NCBI RefSeq assembly: GCF_036346595.1
Contig: NZ_CP107834.1
Coordinates: forward strand, 930,001-994,000
Length of the DNA stretch: 64,000 bases
Source of the DNA: Streptomyces sp. NBC_00525
GTDB lineage: Bacteria; Actinomycetota; Actinomycetes; Streptomycetales; Streptomycetaceae
Direction: 5' to 3'
In this document: piece by piece, positions 15,981 to 24,395 of the stretch
How positions within the stretch are numbered: position 1 is the first letter of the stretch
Layout of the letters: each line of letters starts with the position of its first letter
Translations under genes and position numbers: made by a program
Notes under the pieces: generated by a model
The model's input: only the letters and a program-made list of their open reading frames with translations
What the model was told of the DNA's origin: nothing
Databases searched by the model: none

Positions 15981-16427
15981 ATGTCGAACGCCTCGCATGT
16001 CGGCCATGACATGGCCGGACACCCCGATGTCTCGGAAATGAGCGACCGCTACGCACGCGTGATGGGCGGCCGCGATGTGGCGCTGGTGGACGCGCCGGTC
16101 TTCCTGGTCGGTCTGTACTGCGCCGTGTCGCCGTGGGTGCTGCACTTCACGGCCTCGCAGTCCGCGCTGGTGACGCACAACCTGGTCATGGGTATCGCGA
16201 TCGCCGTGCTCGGACTCGGGTTCACGGCGATGCCGCAGCGCATGTACGGGCTCAGTTGGGCCATCTGCGCCATGGGTGCCTGGATGATCATCTCGCCCTG
16301 GGTGGTGGGCAGCAGTCCGGACGTCGGTGTCGTACTGAACAACGTGATCATCGGTGGCCTGGCGGTCCTGCTCGGACTGGTCTGCGCGGGCGCCTCGATG
16401 AAGATGAGCCGGGGCGGCCGGAGCTGA
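15981..16427 (+). CDS. SPW repeat membrane protein
   Basis: The 148-residue protein has four predicted membrane spans and two copies of the short SPW motif (VSPWVL and ISPWVV), the mark of this small membrane family. Its function is unknown. A hydrophilic N-terminal segment (to about residue 35) with several histidines and methionines precedes the first span. GAAGGGGACG lies before the ATG. The 183-bp gap upstream contains the fasciclin terminator and probably its own promoter. It ends at a hairpin shared with the convergent helicase gene. Confidence 0.85.
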   Translation: MSNASHVGHDMAGHPDVSEMSDRYARVMGGRDVALVDAPVFLVGLYCAVSPWVLHFTASQSALVTHNLVMGIAIAVLGLGFTAMPQRMYGLSWAICAMGAWMIISPWVVGSSPDVGVVLNNVIIGGLAVLLGLVCAGASMKMSRGGRS

Positions 16428-16474
16428 CCCGACCCTCCCGGCGAAGGGAGCCGCACACCACACGACACGCACCG

Positions 16475-16502
16475 AGCCGGCCGGACGGCGATCCGGCCGG
16501 CT
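16475..16502. terminator. Bidirectional hairpin terminator
   Basis: AGCCGGCCGGA (16475-16485) pairs with TCCGGCCGGCT (16492-16502) around a six-base loop, between the convergent SPW and helicase genes. Confidence 0.7.
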
Positions 16503-16535
16503 TCCGTCCGCGCGGCCCCTGCCCGCTCCGCGGCC

Positions 16536-19370
16536 TCAGCCGAGGGAGCTGTACGCGACCACGCCCCGCAGCACCTCGTCCACGGCCTTGCGGGCGTTGC
16601 GCGCGACCGAGCTGTTCTCGCGCGGCGCGGCGGCGGCCACCTGGCCCAGCACGTCGATGACCTGCTTGCACCACCGCACGAAGTCGCCCGCCGGCATGTC
16701 CGCCTCGCGCAGCACCTCGTCCAGCGGACGGCCGGACGCCCACATGTACACCGCCCAGGCGAAGCCGAGATCGGGCTCGCGCTGACCGACCCCCTCCGCC
16801 TGGTTGATCTTGAAGTCCTCCTCCAGGGCGTCGAGCCGCCCCCAGATGCGGACCATCTCGCCCAGCGCCGTCCGGGCGGGCCCCGAAGGCAGCTTCGGCG
16901 CCACCGCGTCGTCGGCCTGCCGCGCCTCGTACACCAGCGCGGAGACACAGGCCGCCAGCTCCGCCGGGTTCAGCCCCTCCCAGACACCGGCCCGCAGGCA
17001 CTCGCTGGCCAGCAGATCCAGCTCGCCGTAGAGCCGGGCGAGACGCCGCCCGTGCTCGGTGACCTCGCTGCCGCGCAGATAGTCCAGCTCGGTGAGCAGG
17101 GCGACGATCCGGTCGAAGGTGCGGGCGATCGTGTTGGTGCGCCCCTCGATGCGGCGCTCCAGCTGCCGGGTGTCACGCTGGAGCCGGTAGTAGCGCTCGG
17201 CCCAGCGGGCGTGGTCCTCGCGCTCGTCGCAGCCGTGGCACGGATGGGCGCGCAGCTCGGCGCGCAGCCGCGCGATCTCGCGGTCGTCGGCGGCCGGGGC
17301 GCGGCCCTTGCGATGGCGCTCGGGCACGATGTGTCCGGCCTTGGTGCGCAGCGCGGAGGCCAGGTCCCGGCGGGACTGCGGCGAGCGCGGGTTGAACGAC
17401 CTCGGCACCCGCATCCGCTCCACGGCCTCCACCGGCACCGGGAAGTCGATCGCGGCGAGCCGCTTGACCTGCCGCTCGGCCGTCAGCACCAGCGGGCGGG
17501 GCCCGTCGTGGTACTCCATGCCGCGATGCCCGTGCCCGTTGGTGCGCCCGGCGGGAAGCCCGGGGTCCAGGACGAGCGCGAGGCCGGCGAACTTGCCGGT
17601 CGGCACATGGATGACGTCGCCGGGCTTGAGCTTCTCCAGGGACGCCGCGGCGGCGGCCCGCCGCTGGGAGGCTCCCTGCTTGGCCAGTTCCGTCTCGCGG
17701 TCCTTGAGTTCGCGGCGCAGCCGCGCGTACTCCTCGAAGTCGCCGAGGTGGCAGGTCATGCCCTCGCGGTAGCCCTCCAGGCCCTCCTCGTTGCGCTGGA
17801 CCTGGCGGGAGATGCCGACCACCGAGCGGTCCGCCTGGAACTGCGCGAAGGAGGTTTCGAGCAGCTCCCGCGAGCGGTGCCGCCCGAACTGCTCGACCAG
17901 GTTGACGGCCATGTTGTACGAGGGCCGGAAGCTGGAGCGCAGCGGATACGTGCGCGTACCGGCGAGGCCCGCCAGGGCGCCGGGGTCCATGCCGCGCTGC
18001 CAGAGCACCACGGCGTGGCCCTCGACGTCGATGCCGCGCCGGCCGGCCCGGCCGGTGAGCTGCGTGTACTCGCCGGGGGTGATGTCGGCGTGCTGCTCGC
18101 CGTTCCACTTGACGAGCTTCTCCAGGACCACCGAGCGGGCGGGCATGTTGATGCCGAGGGCCAGGGTCTCGGTGGCGAAGACGGCCTTGACCAGGCCCCG
18201 GACGAACAGCTCCTCGACGATCTCCTTGAACCGCGGGAGCATGCCGGCGTGGTGGGCGGCGATGCCGCGCTCCAGGCCCTCCAGCCACTCGTAGTAGCCC
18301 AGGACGTGCAGGTCCTCGGCGGGGATGGAGGCCGTCCGCTCCTCGACGATCTCGCGGACCAGCCGGCGCTTGTCGTCGTCGTTGAGCCGGAGGCCGGCGT
18401 GCAGACACTGCTGTACGGCGGCCTCGCAGGCGGCGCGGCTGAAGATGAACGTGATCGCGGGGAGCAGGCCCTCGGCGTCCAGCCGGTCGATGACCTCGGG
18501 GCGCGACGGCGTCCAGATCCGGCTGCGCTGGCGGCGCTCGCGCTCGCGGTCGGCCTCCCGGATCATCTTTCCGCGCCGGCGGTCGCGCGGGTTGTACCCG
18601 CGCTGGTTCTCCATCCGGGCCAGGCGGAGCAGGTCGGGGTTGACCTCGCGGCGGCCGACGCCCCGGCCGCCGTGGTCGCTCTCCTCCTCGAAGAGGTCGT
18701 ACATCCGGCGGCCGGCCAGTACGTGCTGCCAGAGCGGTACGGGGCGCTGCTCGGAGACGATCACCTCGGTGTCGCCGCGCACGGTGTCCAGCCAGTCGCC
18801 GAACTCCTCGGCGTTGGACACGGTCGCCGACAGGGACACCAGGGTGACGGATTCGGGGAGGTGGATGATCACCTCTTCCCAGACGGCGCCCCGGAAGCGG
18901 TCGGAGAGGTAGTGCACCTCGTCCATCACCACGTATCCGAGGCCGTTCAGCGCCTGGGAGCCCGCGTACAGCATGTTGCGCAGGACCTCGGTGGTCATCA
19001 CGACGACCGGGGCGTCCCCGTTGACACTGTTGTCGCCGGTGAGCAGGCCGACTCGGTCGGCGCCGTAGCGCTTGACGAGGTCGGCGAACTTCTGGTTCGA
19101 CAGGGCCTTGATCGGCGTGGTGTAGAAGCACTTGCGGCCCTGCGTCAGGGCGAGGTGCACGGCGAACTCGCCAACGATCGTCTTGCCGGAACCGGTCGGG
19201 GCGGCGACGAGCACGCCCTTTCCGGCCTCCAGCGCCTTGCACGCGTCGATCTGGTACGGGTCGAGATCGAAGTCGTACAGCTCGCGGAAGGGTGCGAGAG
19301 CGGTCGCCTGCTCGGCCGCCCGGAGCCGGGAGGCCTGGTATCGCTCGGCTGGTGAGAGGTCCTCTGTCAT
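16536..19370 (-). CDS. helY: SKI2/Mtr4-family DEAD-box helicase (HelY)
   Basis: The 944-residue protein is a superfamily II RNA helicase of the Ski2/Mtr4 type. Motif I is APTGSGKT (57-64), motif II is the DEVH box in VMDEVHYLSDRFRGAVWEE, and motif VI is QLTGRAGRRGID. The C-terminal third is a DSHCT-like helical domain (LNPAELAACVSALVYEARQ to GDFVRWCKQVIDVLGQVA). A role in RNA turnover is inferred from eukaryotic relatives. The ATG at 19370 is chosen over a much longer open frame because homology begins at SPAERYQASRLRAAEQ. It follows the lipid kinase gene by 44 bases. The association with tatC matches M. tuberculosis. Confidence 0.92.
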   Translation of the reverse strand: MTEDLSPAERYQASRLRAAEQATALAPFRELYDFDLDPYQIDACKALEAGKGVLVAAPTGSGKTIVGEFAVHLALTQGRKCFYTTPIKALSNQKFADLVKRYGADRVGLLTGDNSVNGDAPVVVMTTEVLRNMLYAGSQALNGLGYVVMDEVHYLSDRFRGAVWEEVIIHLPESVTLVSLSATVSNAEEFGDWLDTVRGDTEVIVSEQRPVPLWQHVLAGRRMYDLFEEESDHGGRGVGRREVNPDLLRLARMENQRGYNPRDRRRGKMIREADRERERRQRSRIWTPSRPEVIDRLDAEGLLPAITFIFSRAACEAAVQQCLHAGLRLNDDDKRRLVREIVEERTASIPAEDLHVLGYYEWLEGLERGIAAHHAGMLPRFKEIVEELFVRGLVKAVFATETLALGINMPARSVVLEKLVKWNGEQHADITPGEYTQLTGRAGRRGIDVEGHAVVLWQRGMDPGALAGLAGTRTYPLRSSFRPSYNMAVNLVEQFGRHRSRELLETSFAQFQADRSVVGISRQVQRNEEGLEGYREGMTCHLGDFEEYARLRRELKDRETELAKQGASQRRAAAAASLEKLKPGDVIHVPTGKFAGLALVLDPGLPAGRTNGHGHRGMEYHDGPRPLVLTAERQVKRLAAIDFPVPVEAVERMRVPRSFNPRSPQSRRDLASALRTKAGHIVPERHRKGRAPAADDREIARLRAELRAHPCHGCDEREDHARWAERYYRLQRDTRQLERRIEGRTNTIARTFDRIVALLTELDYLRGSEVTEHGRRLARLYGELDLLASECLRAGVWEGLNPAELAACVSALVYEARQADDAVAPKLPSGPARTALGEMVRIWGRLDALEEDFKINQAEGVGQREPDLGFAWAVYMWASGRPLDEVLREADMPAGDFVRWCKQVIDVLGQVAAAAPRENSSVARNARKAVDEVLRGVVAYSSLG

Positions 19371-19414
19371 CTTGCTGTCGAGCCTACCCGCCGCCTGTGA
19401 CAGTGACGCGATCT

Positions 19415-20335
19415 TTAATCGCCCGTGGTCCGCGCTCCGGGACCGGCCCCCAGCACCCGTACGGCCTTCGGCACGCAGGCGGCGGTCAGCGGGAGCGCGC
19501 CGAGCGGTTCGCCGTCCGCGTAGGCGGTGACACCGACGGCTTCGAGGGTGACCGCGGCGGCCCGGTGCACGGTGACGACGGGGTGGCCGAGGTGCGTCCC
19601 CCTGTACACCCGGGGGAAGACCTTGAGCAGCGTCGTACGGCTGCACTCGCCGACCACTGTGATGTCGAAGAGGCCGTCGTCCATGACGGCGTCGGCGCAG
19701 ATGCGCATGCCGCCGCCGTACGAGGTGCCGTTGCCGACCGCGACGAGCGTGGCCTCGATCTCGCGGGGCGGCCCGTCGTCCAGGGTCATGCGGTACGTGA
19801 TCGGCTTGAAGGCGGCGAGTTCGGCGAGGATCGCCAGGTCGTACTTGAACCGGCCGCCCACCCGGCGCATTCGGTTGCCCCGGTCGTTGACCCGCGAGTC
19901 GAAGCCCGAGGCGAGCACGGACCCGAACCAGCGCTCCCCGACCCGGCCGAGGTCGATCTCGCGCACGGGCGCCCGGCCCTTGAGCGCGTCGGCGGCGAGC
20001 CGGCCCGCCGCCTCCGGGTCCCGTATCGGCAGGCCCAGGGCGCGCGCGAAGTCGTTGCCGGTGCCCACCGCCACCACGCCCAGCGGGGTGAGCGTCCCGG
20101 CGACCGCCTGGAGAGCCAGCGACATGAGCCCGTCCCCGCCGACGGCGATGAGCGCGCCCGTCCCCTCCGCGACCGCCGCCCGCGCCCGGCCCAGCGCGTC
20201 ACCGGCATCCTCGCCGAGGATGGTGCGTACGGAGAACCCGGCGTCCCGCAACGCCGAAGCGGCCGGCTGCGCGGCCCGCGCGCCCCGGCCGCGTCCCGCG
20301 GTGGGATTGACGAAGAGAGTGATCTCGCTGGTCAC
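19415..20335 (-). CDS. Diacylglycerol kinase family lipid kinase (DagK/YegS-like)
   Basis: The 306-residue cytoplasmic kinase has the DAGK catalytic signature AVGGDGLMSLALQAV and the GTGNDFARALG segment that binds nucleotide and metal. The N-terminus VNPTAGRGRGARAAQP is also typical. It should phosphorylate diacylglycerol or a related lipid, recycling lipids to phosphatidate. The start is GTG, 17 bases after the tatC stop, and it lies in the tatA-tatC-dgk-helY series. The exact lipid substrate is unknown. Confidence 0.9.
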   Translation of the reverse strand: MTSEITLFVNPTAGRGRGARAAQPAASALRDAGFSVRTILGEDAGDALGRARAAVAEGTGALIAVGGDGLMSLALQAVAGTLTPLGVVAVGTGNDFARALGLPIRDPEAAGRLAADALKGRAPVREIDLGRVGERWFGSVLASGFDSRVNDRGNRMRRVGGRFKYDLAILAELAAFKPITYRMTLDDGPPREIEATLVAVGNGTSYGGGMRICADAVMDDGLFDITVVGECSRTTLLKVFPRVYRGTHLGHPVVTVHRAAAVTLEAVGVTAYADGEPLGALPLTAACVPKAVRVLGAGPGARTTGD

Positions 20336-20352
20336 CCGGGGACCCTACAAGG

Positions 20353-21291
20353 TCAGGTGATGTCGTCGTAACCGTCGCGCTCACGGTCGGACTGACCGGG
20401 CACCGTGGGCGAGGCCGACACCTGCTCCATGTCGCCGATGTCCTCGGGGGTGAGGTCGAGCTGCGACGCCTCGTCGTCGTCGAGGTCGGCGTCGGGGTTG
20501 TTGCGGCGCCGACGACGGTCGTTGGCCATGCAGACACCGAGGGCGATGAAGTACAGCAGGACGATGGGCGCGGCCAGCACCAGCATGGTCAGCGGGTCGC
20601 CGGTGGGGGTGGCCACCGCGGCGAAGATCGTGATGCCCATGACCATGGCGCGCCACCAGGAGGCCAGCCGCTTGGCCGTGAGCACCCCGGTGAAATTCAG
20701 CAGGATGAGCAGGAGCGGCAGCTCGAAGGCCAGACCGAAGACGACCACCATGCGCGTGATGGTGTTGAGGTAGTCGTCGATGAACAGCAGGTTCGACGCG
20801 TCGTCGGGGGTGAAGTCGAGCAGCACCTCGGCGGTCTTCGGGATCAGCAGGTAGGCGAGGGTGCCGCCTGCCAGGAAGAGCGGCGCGCCGACACCGACGA
20901 AGGAGAGCGCGTACCGCTTCTCGTGCTTGTGCAGGCCGGGGGCGAGAAAGGCCCAGAGCTGGTAGAGCCAGATCGGGCTGGAGAACACCATCCCGGCCAT
21001 GAGGGAGACCTTGAGGGCGATGGAGAAGGGGCCGACCAGGCCGTTCACCGTCATTTCGGCGCACGGCTTGCCGTTGAGCTGTCGCTTCTCACCGTTGGCG
21101 CAACCGACCGTCTCCAGGATCGGCCGGATCAGGAAGTCGATCACTTCCCGGTAGAAGAAGGCCGTGACCGAAGTGATGACGATGATCGCCAGCACCGCGA
21201 TCAGCAGTCGGTTACGCAACTCTCGCAGGTGATCGGCGAGAGGCATCCGCCCCTCGCCGTCCTTCTCCTGCTTGCGGGCAGACTTGAGCAA
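20353..21291 (-). CDS. tatC: Sec-independent protein translocase TatC
   Basis: The 312-residue protein is the twin-arginine signal-peptide receptor. It has six membrane spans and the conserved cytoplasmic N-terminus MPLADHLRELRNRLL with its essential glutamate. Later segments include FSSPIWLYQLWAFLAPGLHK and FGLAFELPLLLILLNFTGV. The C-terminus is an unusually long acidic tail (about 50 residues, rich in Asp and Arg). The start is TTG, preceded by GAGGGAAG, which sets it 51 bases after tatA. It serves the Tat pathway heavily used by streptomycetes. Confidence 0.97.
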   Translation of the reverse strand: MLKSARKQEKDGEGRMPLADHLRELRNRLLIAVLAIIVITSVTAFFYREVIDFLIRPILETVGCANGEKRQLNGKPCAEMTVNGLVGPFSIALKVSLMAGMVFSSPIWLYQLWAFLAPGLHKHEKRYALSFVGVGAPLFLAGGTLAYLLIPKTAEVLLDFTPDDASNLLFIDDYLNTITRMVVVFGLAFELPLLLILLNFTGVLTAKRLASWWRAMVMGITIFAAVATPTGDPLTMLVLAAPIVLLYFIALGVCMANDRRRRRNNPDADLDDDEASQLDLTPEDIGDMEQVSASPTVPGQSDRERDGYDDIT

Positions 21292-21342
21292 CCCACTTCC
21301 CTCGTCTCGTGCGGCAGCCGACGGGTCGACCCGTCGGCGCGG

Positions 21343-21630
21343 TCAGCTCTGGGTGGTGGGCTTCGCTTCGCTCACCGGGCGGGAGCTCGTGACGTCACCG
21401 GGCGCGGCCTGGATCGTCCGCGCTGCCTGCTGCGTGCCCTGGTCGGCGGCGGCGTCCGTGGTGGCGGCGGGCGTCGACTCGTCGTCCTTCTTCATGGCCT
21501 TGGCCTCGCTCTTGAGGATGCGGGCCGACTTGCCCAGCGAACGGGCCATGTCCGGAAGCTTCTTGGCGCCGAACAACAGCAGGATGACAGCGATGATCAG
21601 AACGATCTCGAGAGGCTTCAGATTGCCCAT
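21343..21630 (-). CDS. tatA: Twin-arginine translocase subunit TatA
   Basis: The 95-residue protein has one N-terminal membrane helix ([20 protein letters not shown], the FGxKKLP hinge included). An amphipathic helix ([20 protein letters not shown]) and a flexible Ser/Thr/Ala tail follow. It forms the Tat pore. A strong GAAGGAAG site precedes ATG 21630. A 219-bp region upstream, to 21849, holds its promoter. Confidence 0.96.
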   Translation of the reverse strand: MGNLKPLEIVLIIAVILLLFGAKKLPDMARSLGKSARILKSEAKAMKKDDESTPAATTDAAADQGTQQAARTIQAAPGDVTSSRPVSEAKPTTQS

Positions 21631-21832
21631 GATGTGCTTCCTTCTGGCTGAGGCGGCTGGAGGCGGGCTCGCTGCCCTTGAGTGCCGGATACACATCCGA
21701 CCATTCGTCGGCAGCGATCGTAACCCGCGCGAGTAAACGCGGGGCAATGCCCGTGCATACTTTCGACAGCGGCCCGCACCTCCCTGCCTGGGCCGTCAGC
21801 AGCAGCGTACCCCTCGGGCCCGGGAAACTGGA

Positions 21833-21848
21833 GGCCGCCTCTGCGGCC
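21833..21848 (-). terminator. Short hairpin after the small membrane protein gene
   Basis: GGCCGC (21833-21838) and GCGGCC (21843-21848) form a six-base stem with a four-base loop just past the TAG of the 65-residue protein. It is a weak terminator candidate. Confidence 0.4.
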
Positions 21849-21849
21849 C

Positions 21850-22047
21850 CTAGGGCAGTGACTTCCCGGTGGCGGCCAGGCGGGTGGCCGCGCGTTCCAG
21901 GTCCTCGGCGGCGCGGTTGACGCGTTCCGTGGTGCGGGTCACCTGGTGGCCCAGGCGCTGGGCCTCGATGAACACCCTGATCGCGAGCACGCCGAGCACG
22001 GCGATCCCGAGGAATCCCAGGGCGATGGCGAGCATGGGCCAGAACAT
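21850..22047 (-). CDS. Small single-span membrane protein of unknown function
   Basis: The 65-residue protein has an N-terminal membrane helix (residues 2-27, WPMLAIALGFLGIAVLGVLA). A charged amphipathic helix of heptad-like character follows (QRLGHQVTRTTERVNRAAED). I do not recognise a family. The coding frame is supported by its position 12 bases after the zinc-ribbon gene in the pafB-pafC series and by the ATG start. The shape (short anchor plus helix) superficially resembles TatA/TatB, and tatA is the next gene. There is no FG hinge, so I do not call it a Tat subunit. Confidence 0.65.
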   Translation of the reverse strand: MFWPMLAIALGFLGIAVLGVLAIRVFIEAQRLGHQVTRTTERVNRAAEDLERAATRLAATGKSLP

Positions 22048-22059
22048 GCGCAGAGCCTC

Positions 22060-22338
22060 TCAGGAACCGGTGTGCAGCCGCAGCGTGCGTACGCCGCCGT
22101 CGGTGAGGAGTTCCACTATCCGCTCCCCCGCCGGCTTACGGACGCAGGCGGCGCACTCGGGGCAGGTGAAGGAGTAGAACGTGGTGCGGCTGGTGGCGCC
22201 GACGACGAGGCGGAACTCCGCCGCCGCCAGTTCGAAGCGGGCCCGGCAGTCGGGGCAGCCGGCCCGGAAGCGCGCCGACTGCGGCACCGCCACGGTGGGT
22301 ACGGCGGCGCGGCCGGGCAGTGCGGTCAGGTGTCCCAT
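22060..22338 (-). CDS. Zinc-ribbon-like protein of unknown function
   Basis: The 92-residue protein contains two CxxC knuckles, C28-PD-C31 and C59-PE-C62, with an extra C65, spaced as in a zinc ribbon. It starts 18 bases after the pafC stop and ends 12 bases before the small membrane protein, so it is almost certainly co-transcribed with pafBC. Function is unknown; nucleic-acid or protein binding is possible. Confidence 0.75.
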   Translation of the reverse strand: MGHLTALPGRAAVPTVAVPQSARFRAGCPDCRARFELAAAEFRLVVGATSRTTFYSFTCPECAACVRKPAGERIVELLTDGGVRTLRLHTGS

Positions 22339-22356
22339 GTCTCCTCAGCCGTCCTC

Positions 22357-23313
22357 TCAGGCCGCGCCGTCGTAGGCGGCGAGCGCCTCGCGGGCCGCCT
22401 GCCGCGCGCTCGCGGCCAGCTCGGGGGGCGAGACGATGCGCCCCTCGCCGCCCAGCCGCAGCGCGAGCCGGCGCAGCGAGGCCGGGTCGGGGGTGCGCAG
22501 GGTGATCCGCAGGCCGCCGTCGGCGAGTTCCTCGGCCCGGTCGTGCGGGTAGTACTCGGCGACCCAGCGCCCGCCGGGGCCGACCTCGACCACCACTTCC
22601 GGGTCCTCGGCGGCCGGCTGCACCAGGCCCTCGGACAGGTCGCGCAGCTCCAGCTCGGGCGGGGCGGCGGGCTCGTCGAGGAGCCGGATCTCGGCCACCC
22701 GGTCGAGGCGGAAGGTGCGCCGGTCCTCGGAGGAGCGGCACCACGCCTCCATATAGGTGTGGCCGACGGCGAACAGCCGGATCGGGTCCACCTCGCGCTC
22801 GGTGAGCTGGTCGCGGGCGGGCGAGTAGTAGCGCAGCCAGAGCCGGCGCCGTTCGGAGATCGCCCGGTCCACCTCGGCGAAGACGCCGCCCTCGGACTCG
22901 AAGGTGACCGAGAGCCGTGAGCTGGCGGCGCCCACCTCACCGGCGGCGGTCTCCAGCTTGGCCGTGGCCCGCAGCAGGGCCTGCCGGTCGCTCTCGCGGA
23001 GTCCGGGCAGGGTGGCCACCGCACGGGCGGCGACCAGCAGGGCCGTCGCCTCGTCGGCGGCGAGCCGCAGCGGTTCGGCGACGTCGTCCGCGTTGTGCCA
23101 CCAGATGCGGTCGCCGTCGGTGTCGATGTCCAGCAGGTCGCCGCCCCGGAAGCTGGTGCCGCACATGGGCAGCACGTCCAGGTCGGAGATCAGCTCGTCC
23201 TCGCTGATCCCGAAGGCGCGGGCGACGTCCTGGACGTGGGCGCCGGGGCGCTCGCGCAGATACGTCACCAGGGAGAGCATCCGGCGTGTCTGGTCGATGG
23301 CGTTCGTGGCCAT
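22357..23313 (-). CDS. pafC: WYL domain transcriptional regulator PafC
   Basis: The 318-residue protein has an N-terminal winged helix (MLSLVTYLRERPGAHVQDVA, then FGISEDELISDLDVLPMCGT). A WYL ligand-binding domain follows (SERRRLWLRYYSPARDQLTE, IRLFAVGHTYMEAWCRSSED), with a C-terminal WCX extension. In mycobacteria PafB and PafC form the PafBC activator of LexA/RecA-independent DNA-damage genes. The gene follows pafB by 16 bases. The pair neighbours pafA, but PafBC is not needed for pupylation itself. Confidence 0.94.
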   Translation of the reverse strand: MATNAIDQTRRMLSLVTYLRERPGAHVQDVARAFGISEDELISDLDVLPMCGTSFRGGDLLDIDTDGDRIWWHNADDVAEPLRLAADEATALLVAARAVATLPGLRESDRQALLRATAKLETAAGEVGAASSRLSVTFESEGGVFAEVDRAISERRRLWLRYYSPARDQLTEREVDPIRLFAVGHTYMEAWCRSSEDRRTFRLDRVAEIRLLDEPAAPPELELRDLSEGLVQPAAEDPEVVVEVGPGGRWVAEYYPHDRAEELADGGLRITLRTPDPASLRRLALRLGGEGRIVSPPELAASARQAAREALAAYDGAA

Positions 23314-23329
23314 TGCTTACGGGGTCCCC

Positions 23330-24283
23330 TCAGTCCTTGGCCACGGCGCGCAGCCGGTCCACCACGTCGGCCCGCAGGTCCTCGGGTCCGGTCACGACGA
23401 CGTCGGGGCCGAACTCCACGAGCCAGGCGTCCAGGCCGTGTCCGTACGGGATCTCCAACTCCTCCCACCCGTCCCCGAGTTCCCGGACCGACAGGGCGCG
23501 GGCGCGCAGCGGGTAGCCGGAGTCGGCGCGCAGCTTGATCAGGGCGGTCCGGGTGGCCGTCTCGCCGGCCCAGCTCTCGACGGTCTCGCGGACGGTGACC
23601 ACGTCGGGCACCTCGGCGGTGAAGGCGCCCGTGCGGGAGCGAACCCTGCCGGTGATCCGGGAGAGCCGGAAGACGCGTTCGGCGCCGCGCTCACGGTCCC
23701 AGCCGGCGAGGTACCAGTGGCCGCGCCAGCATTCCAGGGTCCACGGCTCGACCTGGCGGGTCTCGGGCTGGGCGGCGTTCGCCTTGCGGTAGTCGAAGGT
23801 CACCGGGCGGCGGTCGCGGCAGGCCAGCATCAGGGGTTCGAAGGCGGCCTCGTGGACGGGGATGCGCGGTTCGAGGGCGCTGTGCACCTCGTAGGCGTCC
23901 TCCGTCTCGGGCATCCCGGCCGCCCGCAGCTTCTGCAGGGCGCCGCTGGCGGCGCCGGCGAGACGGGCCTGCTGCCAGACCTTGGCGGCCAGGCCGAGGG
24001 CGGCGGCCTCCTCGGCGTCCAGCGTGATGGGGGGCAGCCGGTTGCTGTCGCGGCGGGCGAGGTAGCCGGTCTCGCCGTCCAGGTTCTCCACGGTCTCGAT
24101 GACCAGGCCCAGCTCGCGCAGGTCGTCCTTGTCCCGCTCGAACATGCGGTTGAAGGCGTCGTCGGAGGCCGCTTCGAGATAGGCCTCGATGGAGCCGCGC
24201 AGTTCGCGCTTGCTGAGCGGGCGCCGGGTCCCCAGCAGACACAACGCCAGGTTCATCAGCCGCTCGGCCTTGGCAATCGCCAT
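23330..24283 (-). CDS. pafB: WYL domain transcriptional regulator PafB
   Basis: The 317-residue paralogue of PafC has an N-terminal winged helix (AERLMNLALCLLGTRRPLSK, then IEAYLEAASDDAFNRMFERD). A WYL domain follows (ACRDRRPVTFDYRKANAAQP, VEPWTLECWRGHWYLAGWDR), then a WCX domain. It is the partner of PafC in the DNA-damage-responsive PafBC activator. It is the first gene of a four-gene series, and its promoter must lie in the 24284-24346 stretch after the FKBP terminator. Confidence 0.94.
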   Translation of the reverse strand: MAIAKAERLMNLALCLLGTRRPLSKRELRGSIEAYLEAASDDAFNRMFERDKDDLRELGLVIETVENLDGETGYLARRDSNRLPPITLDAEEAAALGLAAKVWQQARLAGAASGALQKLRAAGMPETEDAYEVHSALEPRIPVHEAAFEPLMLACRDRRPVTFDYRKANAAQPETRQVEPWTLECWRGHWYLAGWDRERGAERVFRLSRITGRVRSRTGAFTAEVPDVVTVRETVESWAGETATRTALIKLRADSGYPLRARALSVRELGDGWEELEIPYGHGLDAWLVEFGPDVVVTGPEDLRADVVDRLRAVAKD

Positions 24284-24346
24284 CGACGCCCTTTCCCTTG
24301 TGCTCTACGACGCTCGACCGTACCGCCCCGGCGTGTCCGGACAAAA

Positions 24347-24380
24347 GCGAGGGCCCGCACCTCACGGCACGGGCCCTCGC
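24347..24380 (-). terminator. Rho-independent terminator after FKBP gene
   Basis: GCGAGGGCCCG (24347-24357) pairs with 24370-24380. On the minus strand the stem is followed by TTTTGT, one of the few hairpins here with a U-tract. Confidence 0.85.
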
Positions 24381-24395
24381 ACACTCGGGTGCGGA

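Noticed and set aside
17052..19355. A 767-codon plus-strand open frame
   Set aside because: It is antisense to the helicase, whose motifs I, II and VI are clear on the minus strand.
21850..22047. TatB or second TatA
   Set aside because: It has a single anchor and amphipathic helix but lacks the conserved FG hinge and is followed by a genuine tatA.
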